Program-made: the position numbers and the translations under genes
Source of the DNA: Psychrilyobacter sp.
GTDB taxonomy: Bacteria; Fusobacteriota; Fusobacteriia; Fusobacteriales; Fusobacteriaceae
NCBI GenBank assembly: GCA_023145315.1
Contig: JAGLEA010000008.1
Span: 1 to 19,028, forward strand
Reading direction: 5' to 3'
DNA: 19,028 bases
The notes under the pieces: generated by a model
The model's database searches: none
The model's input: only the letters and a program-made list of their open reading frames with translations
Told to the model about the DNA's origin: nothing
Part shown: piece after piece, positions 8,427-14,311 of the stretch
How positions within the stretch are numbered: the stretch's first letter is position 1
Layout: every line of letters begins with the position of its first letter

Positions 8427-8456
8427 AAAAAAAAAGACTTCACAAAATGAAATCTT
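8427..8456 (-). terminator. Intrinsic terminator of the non-coding RNA upstream of rapZ
   Basis: A 9-bp stem (8434-8442 with 8448-8456, one G-T pair) with a 5-base loop is followed on the minus strand by at least nine consecutive T residues. A second T-rich stretch follows shortly after. This is a textbook rho-independent terminator and fixes the 3' end of the RNA near 8427. Confidence 0.9.
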
Positions 8457-8664
8457 AATAATTAAGTTCCCTGACCTACAGTCCTCTGTATAGTTTTGGT
8501 CGCCTGGTTCAAAAAGTGGTAGTCAGTTATACATAACATACAGTATCCGTAGGGGTTCGTTGTACCCTCGTGACTTATCTGATCTATTATATACAGCGCC
8601 AACTCCGGCGACGACATTAGGCCCAAAACATCAAGATGGTCACTAATAGGTAAGGTTACTTCTT
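8427..8664 (-). ncRNA. Structured non-coding RNA of about 240 nt, family not recognised
   Basis: A self-contained transcription unit: a near-consensus promoter upstream, an intrinsic terminator at the end, and no credible open reading frame between. Local helices visible in the minus-strand RNA include a 5' hairpin (8650-8654 with 8662-8666), CGCC/GGCG (8597-8600 with 8607-8610), GGGT/ACCC (8553-8556 with 8564-8567), and a 9-bp hairpin with a 7-nt bulge (8473-8481 with 8486-8490 and 8498-8501). Long-range pairings of 5-7 bp also exist (8638-8642 with 8472-8476; 8571-8575 with 8521-8525; 8590-8596 with 8486-8492). The size suits a 6S-like or regulatory RNA. I see no tmRNA ends, no SRP GGAAGGNAGCA tetraloop region, no RNase P P4 motif and no known riboswitch core. 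It could be a stand-alone small RNA or a terminating leader of rapZ. Confidence 0.72.
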
Positions 8665-8670
8665 ACATTC

Positions 8671-8699
8671 ATAGTACTATAACTTAAAAAATGTGTCAA
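8671..8699 (-). promoter_or_regulatory. Strong sigma-70 promoter of the non-coding RNA
   Basis: On the minus strand a perfect TTGACA (8694-8699) is followed after exactly 17 bases by TACTAT (8671-8676). Predicted transcription start is about 8664-8666. This is the closest match to consensus in the window, which suggests high constitutive expression as is usual for abundant housekeeping RNAs. Confidence 0.88.
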
Positions 8700-8820
8700 C
8701 TCTTTCTTTATATTTTATTAAAATTTAAGAAATCTAAGTCATAGACTTACTGTTATATTATTTTTCGTTCGATTATAAAACAACAAGAAACTTTAATCGT
8801 CGTTTAATCGAGGTGGTCAC
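8700..8820. other. Intergenic stretch with a weak hairpin and a short direct repeat
   Basis: Between the RNA promoter and the small plus-strand ORF little is recognisable. A 6-bp hairpin with a 3-base loop (TAAGTC/GACTTA, about 8735-8750) is followed on the minus strand by A/T-rich sequence without a solid T-run; it might weakly terminate the gal operon, which otherwise has no visible terminator. An 8-base direct repeat TTTAATCG occurs at 8792-8799 and 8803-8810. No gene is seen here. Confidence 0.4.
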
Positions 8821-8952
8821 ATGAAACTAATCTATACTAAAACAAACATTTTGAAAGGAATCTTCATCAGAGGTGACATCTCTCTAACACGTGTAGTTGA
8901 AGATGATATTAGGAGGAACTATATATGCACTAAGCATTATCTATTTTTCTAA
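8821..8952 (+). CDS. Small plus-strand ORF of 43 codons, possible gene remnant
   Basis: This is the only plausible plus-strand reading frame in the window. It starts with ATG preceded by GAGGTGG at good spacing and runs 43 codons to a TAA that overlaps the 3' end of galT by four bases. The product is short, mixed charged/hydrophobic, with GDISLTRVVEDDIRRNYI in its second half; I do not recognise it. Inside it lies a second, out-of-frame AGGAGG (8911-8916) followed 8 bases later by ATG CAC TAA (8925). This looks like the junction of two overlapping genes whose downstream partner has been lost. No clear promoter precedes it. It may be a genuine small protein, a remnant left by a deletion, or chance. 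Confidence 0.35.
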   Translation: MKLIYTKTNILKGIFIRGDISLTRVVEDDIRRNYICTKHYLFF

Positions 8953-10469
8953 AATTTATTTAAGAACCTTTTAAACCCTTTTTTTCCTTTTTCATCTCTT
9001 TTATAAACCCCTGCGTCTTCTAAAACTTTAGAAAAAACTTCTCCTACCTCTATTTCTATTGTTTTATCAATATTAGAAGGATCTAAATTTTTATATTTTA
9101 TTATTATTTTTTCTCCCCATTCTAAATGTTTTTCTATTCTCTGATCTGCCATTACTAGCTCTTTGTAGTTTTCTTCTAATAATGCGTTCCCCAATAACTT
9201 TAATTCCTCTTTTAAACGGCCTGGAAGGACCGCTAACCCCATTACTTCTATAAGTCCTATATTCTCTTTCTTTATATTATGAACATCACTATGAGGGTGA
9301 AATATCCCTAATGGATGTTCTTCTGAAGTTCTATTATTACGAAGTACGATATCTAATTCAAATAAATCCCCTCTTTTTCTAGCGATTGGAGTTACCGTGT
9401 TGTGAGGTTCCTCTTTTGTAAATGCAAATATTTCTAATGACTCATCACTATAATTTCTCCATTTTTTTAATATTTCATCTCCTAAATTAACTAACTCCTC
9501 TCTATTTTTAGACTGTAATCTAATTACCGACATAGGCCATTTCACTATTCCACCTTCTACATTAGGATAGTTTGAAAAAGTTATTTCTTCTTCTATTTCA
9601 GCTTTTTCCATGGCGAATTTGTGATTACCACCTTGAAAATGATCGTGAGATAGGATAGAACCTCCTACTATAGGTAGATCAGCATTAGAGCCTATAAAGT
9701 AGTGTGGGAACTTTTCTACAAATTCTAATAATCTTTCAAATGAAATTTTTGAAATTTTCATAGGTTTGTGCTCCCCTAAAAATATAATACTGTGCTCATT
9801 ATAGTAAACATAAGGTGAGTATTGTAAAAACCAGTTTTCATTAGTTAAAGTTAGTGGTATTATTCTATGATTTTGTCTAGCTGGGTGATTAACTCTACCA
9901 CTATAACCTTCATTTTCCTTACATAGGAAACACTTTGGATAGCTACTGCTTTTCATATTCTTAGCTGCTGCTATTGCCATTGGGTCTTTTTCTGGTTTAG
10001 ACAAATTTATTGTTATCTCTAAATCTCCATATTCTGTAGGAGAGTACCAGTGTTTATTTTTTTCTATCCTATCCATTCTTATATAGTTTGAATCCATAGA
10101 CATCTTATAATAATTTTTTGTAGCTACTTCTATCCCTTCTCCCAATGCAGTTTCATTGAATTTTTTTATTATTTCTGAAGGTCTAGCCATCAAACAACCC
10201 ATAATTTTTGCATCAAATAGATCTCTATAAGTTACAGTGTTTTTCTCTATTTCACCATTTTCCAATGCCCAATCTAATATTAATTCTAAAATTTCAGTAG
10301 GAGATTCTAAAACTTCTTCTTTTACCTCTACTTTGCTGAATTCTTTTAACCCTAAAACTTCTAAAATTCTATTTCTAGTAAATGCTATATCGAGTTTATC
10401 AATTAACTTTTTCTGTACTCCATATTGTAGGAGTCGTTCTATCTCATTATTTATATTTATCTTCAACAT
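8949..10469 (-). CDS. galT: UTP-hexose-1-phosphate / galactose-1-phosphate uridylyltransferase, type 2
   Basis: This Leloir pathway enzyme exchanges galactose-1-phosphate with UDP-glucose, giving glucose-1-phosphate and UDP-galactose. At 506 residues it belongs to the long GalT class of Firmicutes and relatives, not the 350-residue E. coli class. Visible marks are the FLCKENEGY segment with C180 and C183, the RVNHPARQNHR block (192-202), and the catalytic-type SHDHFQGG (274-281), with the nucleophilic His expected within the HDH. It is the last gene of the gal operon and its start codon overlaps the galM stop (TAATG), with GAGGTG just upstream. No clear terminator follows, and a small plus-strand ORF overlaps its last bases. 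Confidence 0.96.
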   Translation of the reverse strand: MLKININNEIERLLQYGVQKKLIDKLDIAFTRNRILEVLGLKEFSKVEVKEEVLESPTEILELILDWALENGEIEKNTVTYRDLFDAKIMGCLMARPSEIIKKFNETALGEGIEVATKNYYKMSMDSNYIRMDRIEKNKHWYSPTEYGDLEITINLSKPEKDPMAIAAAKNMKSSSYPKCFLCKENEGYSGRVNHPARQNHRIIPLTLTNENWFLQYSPYVYYNEHSIIFLGEHKPMKISKISFERLLEFVEKFPHYFIGSNADLPIVGGSILSHDHFQGGNHKFAMEKAEIEEEITFSNYPNVEGGIVKWPMSVIRLQSKNREELVNLGDEILKKWRNYSDESLEIFAFTKEEPHNTVTPIARKRGDLFELDIVLRNNRTSEEHPLGIFHPHSDVHNIKKENIGLIEVMGLAVLPGRLKEELKLLGNALLEENYKELVMADQRIEKHLEWGEKIIIKYKNLDPSNIDKTIEIEVGEVFSKVLEDAGVYKRDEKGKKGFKRFLNKF

Positions 10470-11518
10470 TACTTCACCTCTTTCCCCACAGTTTTAAATC
10501 TAAATATTGTTTTAGCCTCATATGAATTTTTAGAATCATATATAGATGATTTGAATTCTTCTATATTTATATTATTTGGTAATTCTTGTGTTTCTAGACA
10601 AACCCCTAGGTGCTGTTTTGCTTCTACACCACAAGATAACTTGCCCTCATCATCTCCCAAATAGTTTCCTGAATAGACTACCACGGCCTCTCTATCTGTA
10701 CGAATTTCTATAGCTCTTCCACTAGCTTTATGATCTAATATTACTTCTACATCTTTATTCTTATTTAAAATAAAGGGGTGATCATACCCCTTTGTCTGAT
10801 TTAATTGAGTGTCATCCTCACCTATATCTTTTCCTATGTTTTTAGAAGTTCTGAAATCAAATGGTGTACCTTCTACTATAAATAATTCACCAGTTGGAAT
10901 AGATCCAGTATCTAAGTATGGAACTTTATCTGCATCAATATATAATTTATGATTTAATATGCTCTCCTTACAGTTTCCACTTAGATTGAAATATGTGTGG
11001 TTAGTTAAATTGATTAGAGTCTTTTCATCAGGAATACCTGTATATAATAGTTCTAAGGTAGTTCCTTTTAAGATATACCTCACTTTAAATTTCACTTCTC
11101 CTGGAAATCCTTCTTCCATATGAGGACTTATGTAAGATAGCTCTATTCCATCCTCTAAAAGTTCTACATCCCAGATTCTTTTATCCAGGCCTTTTATACC
11201 ACCATGAAGATTATTTTCACCATTATTAATAGCTAAATTATATGCTTTTTCTTCTAATGTGAACTTTCCTTTAGCAATCCTTCCAGCTACTCTACCTGTA
11301 ATAGCTCCAAAGTATGGCGCTTTCTCCTCATAATCTAGAATATTATCGTAACCTAATACAATATTTTCATTTTTACCATCTTTATCAGGCATAATTATTT
11401 CTGTAATTATTCCACCATAATTTAATATACTAATTTCTAAGTCTTTGTTTTTAAGAGTATATTTAAATACTTCTTCCCCTGTTTTCAGTATTCCAAATTT
11501 AAATTTATTTATTTGCAT
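10469..11518 (-). CDS. galM: Aldose 1-epimerase (galactose mutarotase)
   Basis: This enzyme interconverts alpha and beta anomers of galactose or glucose, supplying alpha-galactose (from beta-galactoside hydrolysis) to galactokinase. The family layout is clear: NYGGIITEI near the start, NNLHGG (about 104-109), NLTNHTYFNLSG (about 172-183) containing the catalytic His, GYDHPFIL (about 247-254), and the catalytic Glu in CLETQELPN near residue 311 of the longer reading. I place the start at the ATG at 11518, because GAGGAG sits five bases upstream of it. The in-frame GTG two codons earlier (11524) would overlap that ribosome site. It follows galE by about 25 bases and overlaps galT by one base. 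Confidence 0.95.
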   Translation of the reverse strand: MQINKFKFGILKTGEEVFKYTLKNKDLEISILNYGGIITEIIMPDKDGKNENIVLGYDNILDYEEKAPYFGAITGRVAGRIAKGKFTLEEKAYNLAINNGENNLHGGIKGLDKRIWDVELLEDGIELSYISPHMEEGFPGEVKFKVRYILKGTTLELLYTGIPDEKTLINLTNHTYFNLSGNCKESILNHKLYIDADKVPYLDTGSIPTGELFIVEGTPFDFRTSKNIGKDIGEDDTQLNQTKGYDHPFILNKNKDVEVILDHKASGRAIEIRTDREAVVVYSGNYLGDDEGKLSCGVEAKQHLGVCLETQELPNNINIEEFKSSIYDSKNSYEAKTIFRFKTVGKEVK

Positions 11519-11543
11519 ATTCACTCCTCTAATTCAATATCTA

Positions 11544-12551
11544 TTAATATCCATTAGGATTATTTGACTGCCATTTCCATGAATCACGGCACATATCTTC
11601 TAAACTTTTTTCAGTTTTCCAATTAAGCTCTTTTAATGCTTTTGATGAATCTGCATAACATGTAGCTACATCACCAGCTCTCCTACTCACGAGCTCATAT
11701 GGGATATCTACGTTATTTATACCTTTGAATGCATTAACTAAGTCTAAAACACTAATTCCATCTCCTGTCCCTAGATTAAACGCTTCTACACCTGTTTCAT
11801 TTTCAAATTTTTCAAGTGCTTTTATGTGTCCTTTTGCTAGATCCACCACGTGGATGTAATCTCTTACCCCTGTTCCGTCGTGGGTATCATAATCAGATCC
11901 AAAAATACTTAATTTTTCTCTCTTTTTTACTGCTACTTGAGTAATATACGGCATTAAATTATTTGGGATACCATTTGGGTTCTCACCTATTCTACCACTT
12001 TCGTGAGCTCCGATAGGGTTAAAGTATCTAAGGAGTGCAATTCCCCATGAATTATCAGACTTATAAAGATCTCCTAATATTTGTTCAATCATAAGTTTAG
12101 TCATACCGTATGGGTTAGTAGCACTTAGTGGCATAGTTTCTAATAGTGGTGAACTATTATTCATCCCATAAACTGTGGCAGAAGAACTAAATACTAATTT
12201 CTTTACACTATATTTCTTCATTAGATCACAAAGGATAAATGTAGAAGTCAAGTTATTGTGATAGTAAGAGATTGGCTTTTCTACAGATTCTCCTACAGCT
12301 TTATATCCTGCAAAGTGAATAGTTGCATCAATTTGATTTTCTTTGAAAACTTTTTCAAATTTTTCTTCATCTAATAGGTCAACTTCATAAAATTTAAATT
12401 CTTTATTTGTAATTTCTTTAATTCTATTTAAAACTTCAGGATTACTATTTGAAAAATTATCTACAATGATAACTTCGTGATTGTCGTTTAGTAGCTCTAC
12501 AACTGTATGTGAACCTATATATCCTGCTCCACCTGTAACTAATACTTTCAT
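11544..12551 (-). CDS. galE: UDP-glucose 4-epimerase
   Basis: This NAD-dependent short-chain dehydrogenase-type enzyme interconverts UDP-galactose and UDP-glucose, recycling the UDP-glucose used by GalT and providing UDP-galactose for glycan synthesis. In 335 residues it shows the Rossmann GGAGYIGSH (7-15), the SSSATVYG strand (122-129) with the active-site Ser/Thr, and the YxxxK pair Y148/K152 in NPYGMTK. The C-terminal RRAGDVATCYAD stretch typical of GalE is present. The ATG follows AGGAGGG at standard spacing. It lies between galK (12-base gap) and galM (about 25-base gap). Confidence 0.97.
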   Translation of the reverse strand: MKVLVTGGAGYIGSHTVVELLNDNHEVIIVDNFSNSNPEVLNRIKEITNKEFKFYEVDLLDEEKFEKVFKENQIDATIHFAGYKAVGESVEKPISYYHNNLTSTFILCDLMKKYSVKKLVFSSSATVYGMNNSSPLLETMPLSATNPYGMTKLMIEQILGDLYKSDNSWGIALLRYFNPIGAHESGRIGENPNGIPNNLMPYITQVAVKKREKLSIFGSDYDTHDGTGVRDYIHVVDLAKGHIKALEKFENETGVEAFNLGTGDGISVLDLVNAFKGINNVDIPYELVSRRAGDVATCYADSSKALKELNWKTEKSLEDMCRDSWKWQSNNPNGY

Positions 12552-12563
12552 ACACCCTCCTAA

Positions 12564-13727
12564 TTAACTTAATTCTCTAGCTCCATGACCTATTTTGGCA
12601 ATATAAAAATCTGCTTTTACACCTATTTTTTCTTTATATTTTATTCCTATATTTTCAATAAAAGTATCTATATTCTCATTTTTTACTATATTTACTGTAC
12701 AACCACCAAACCCTGCTCCAGTCATACGAGCTCCTATGATTCCAGCTTCTTCCCAAGCTAATGCTACCATTGTATCTAGCTCTATTCCTGTCACCTCATA
12801 ATCATCACGTAGAGATACATGAGATTCATTCATCAACTCTCCAAATCCTTTAATATCTCCGTTATTTAACTTTTCCACAGCTAAGAGTGTTCGTTGATTT
12901 TCATATACTGCATGTTTCACTCTTTTTCTTACTACTTGACTACTAATAAGTTTTTTATTTTCTTCAAACTCCTCATTAGTTAGCTCTCCCAATGATTTTA
13001 TTTTTAATTTAACTTGTAGTTCCTTTAACCCATCTTCACACTCTGTTCTTCTCTCATTATATTTTGAGTCTGCCAGTCCCCTTCTCTTGTTAGTATTGAT
13101 AATAACTATTGATGAGTCCTCTAACTCTACTGGTGCATATCTATACTCCAAAGTATTACAATCTAATAATATTGCACAGTCTTTTTTCCCCATTCCAATA
13201 GCAAATTGATCCATTATCCCGCAATTGACTCCTACAAATTCATTTTCTGCTTTTTGAGATAATTTAACCATATCAACCATACTGATATCAAAATTATACA
13301 AACCTTTTAAAATTACTGACATCAATAACTCCACTGAGGCTGATGATGATAAACCTGCTCCATTAGGAATATTTCCAAATATTAGAAGGTCAAACCCTTT
13401 TTTTATCTCATTCCCTGATTCTTCAAATTTTTTGATGACACCTTTTGGATAGTTAGCCCACCCATCTTTTTCATCATATATATTACTCTTTAGATCTACC
13501 TCTATAATTCCTAAGCTCTCAAAATTTTTCGAATAAAATCTTACTTTACTATCTTCTCTAGGCCTTACAACTCCATATGTTCCAAAAGATAATGCACAAG
13601 GAAATACATTACCACCATTATAATCTGTATGTTCCCCTATAAGATTTACCCTTCCAGGTGCGAAAAAACTTCTTACTTCACCGTCACCATATATATTTTT
13701 AAAATCTTTTATTAGTTGTTCTTTCAT
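12564..13727 (-). CDS. galK: Galactokinase
   Basis: A GHMP-family kinase that phosphorylates alpha-D-galactose with ATP to galactose-1-phosphate, the first committed Leloir step. Counting from the chosen start (387 residues), it shows the galactokinase signature GRVNLIGEHTDYNGG (25-39), the ATP-binding GAGLSSSAS (123-131), the catalytic Asp in CGIMDQF (D173) and a C-terminal GARMTGAGFGGC motif. The frame is open eight codons further upstream to a TTG at 13751 and an ATG at 13745. I prefer the ATG at 13727, because the only good ribosome site, GGGAGG (about 13733-13738), precedes that codon and would be coding otherwise. It is the first gene of the gal operon, immediately downstream of a strong promoter and a palindromic operator-like site. 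Confidence 0.96.
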   Translation of the reverse strand: MKEQLIKDFKNIYGDGEVRSFFAPGRVNLIGEHTDYNGGNVFPCALSFGTYGVVRPREDSKVRFYSKNFESLGIIEVDLKSNIYDEKDGWANYPKGVIKKFEESGNEIKKGFDLLIFGNIPNGAGLSSSASVELLMSVILKGLYNFDISMVDMVKLSQKAENEFVGVNCGIMDQFAIGMGKKDCAILLDCNTLEYRYAPVELEDSSIVIINTNKRRGLADSKYNERRTECEDGLKELQVKLKIKSLGELTNEEFEENKKLISSQVVRKRVKHAVYENQRTLLAVEKLNNGDIKGFGELMNESHVSLRDDYEVTGIELDTMVALAWEEAGIIGARMTGAGFGGCTVNIVKNENIDTFIENIGIKYKEKIGVKADFYIAKIGHGARELS

Positions 13728-13749
13728 CTTTCCTCCCTCTTTCATCTTC

Positions 13750-13776
13750 AACTTAATTAACTAAGTTAATTAAGTT
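13750..13776. promoter_or_regulatory. Perfect 12-bp inverted repeat, likely gal operon operator
   Basis: Two perfectly complementary 12-base arms (13750-13761 and 13765-13776, right arm GTTAATTAAGTT) flank a TAA centre. The site begins about five bases after the predicted transcription start of the galK promoter and ends before the galK ribosome site, so a bound repressor would block initiation or early elongation. It lacks the central CG of classical LacI/GalR operators, so another regulator family (for example ROK or GntR) is possible. In the mRNA it would also form a 5' hairpin, but no T-run follows, so it is not a terminator. Confidence 0.75.
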
Positions 13777-13787
13777 TCTATTGTAGT

Positions 13788-13816
13788 ATAATAAGCCTTT
13801 TCTACATAAAAGTCAA
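13788..13816 (-). promoter_or_regulatory. Sigma-70 promoter of the gal operon
   Basis: On the minus strand TTGACT (13811-13816) is followed after 17 bases by TATTAT (13788-13793); transcription would start near 13781. It begins only eight bases after the stop codon of the upstream VOC-family gene and sits directly in front of the inverted repeat at 13750-13776. Confidence 0.85.
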
Positions 13817-13823
13817 CATTTTT

Positions 13824-14213
13824 TTATTTTTCATATATCTCTATTGGCAAATCATCTGGATCTTTAAAAAAAGTATATAATTTACCATTATATTTTTTTA
13901 TAGGCTCTACTGAAATACCTTTTTTTTCTAACTCTAATTTTGTAGATTTAACATTATCGACTTCAAAAGCTAGATGTCTTAATCCACAAGCTTCTCTAGA
14001 TTCTGGAGTTCCTAATCTCTTGGGAGGTTTCGGAAAGCTAAAGAGCTCAATTTGGTAGGCCCCTCCTACCTCTAATTGCAACATATATGAATCTCGTTCC
14101 TCTCTATAAACTTCTTCTATTATTGTAAATCCTAGTTTTTTTGTATAAAACTCTTTTGAAACTTTATAATCAGAGCATATTATGGCCACATGGTGTATTT
14201 TATTAAATTTCAC
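13824..14213 (-). CDS. VOC-family metalloprotein, YaeR/GloA2-like (glyoxalase-related)
   Basis: A 129-residue single vicinal-oxygen-chelate protein close in layout to E. coli YaeR: the pattern HHVAI, VYREERDSY, IELFSFPKPPKR, ACGLRHLAFEV and a final FKDPDDLPIEIYE follows that protein almost block for block. The four expected metal ligands are visible as H8, E56, H80 and E126. The family is annotated as glyoxalase-like, but the substrate of YaeR-type members is not established; methylglyoxal detoxification alongside sugar catabolism is a guess. Translation starts at GTG (14213) with GAGGTG upstream; the nearby ATG is out of frame. It lies between the glycosidase operon terminator and the gal promoter, with no obvious promoter of its own. 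Confidence 0.9.
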   Translation of the reverse strand: MKFNKIHHVAIICSDYKVSKEFYTKKLGFTIIEEVYREERDSYMLQLEVGGAYQIELFSFPKPPKRLGTPESREACGLRHLAFEVDNVKSTKLELEKKGISVEPIKKYNGKLYTFFKDPDDLPIEIYEK

Positions 14214-14232
14214 GTCATCACCTCTTTTTTAT

Positions 14233-14267
14233 AAAAAGCTAGGAAATTAAATAATTTCCTAGCTTTT
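14233..14267 (-). terminator. Intrinsic terminator after the glycosidase operon
   Basis: A perfect 15-bp stem (14234-14248 with 14253-14267) with a 4-base loop is followed on the minus strand by a short T-run. An A-run/T-run on each side makes it symmetrical, so it could stop transcription both ways. It lies about 45 bases after the GH2 stop codon and about 20 bases before the VOC-family start codon. Confidence 0.85.
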
Positions 14268-14311
14268 ACATTAGTTTGTTTATTAGATCTAATATCTTTA
14301 TTTTTAAGTCC

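Noticed and set aside
8461..8664. tmRNA, SRP RNA or RNase P RNA in the rapZ upstream region
   Set aside because: A stretch resembling the tmRNA 5' end (GATGTTTTGG) is present, but there is no tRNA-like 3' end with CCA, no tag reading frame, no SRP tetraloop core and no RNase P conserved core; the RNA is also too short for tmRNA or RNase P.
8792..8810. Direct repeat TTTAATCG, considered as a CRISPR fragment or iteron
   Set aside because: Only two 8-base copies 11 bases apart in AT-rich DNA; no array and no replication or Cas gene nearby.
12552..12580. Partial copy of the gal palindrome (AAGTTAATTA) at the galK-galE junction
   Set aside because: Only one half-site, overlapping the galK stop codon and galE ribosome site in AT-rich sequence; likely chance.
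13750..13776. The galK inverted repeat as a terminator of the upstream VOC gene
   Set aside because: No T-run follows on either strand and it lies downstream of the gal promoter, so an operator role fits better.
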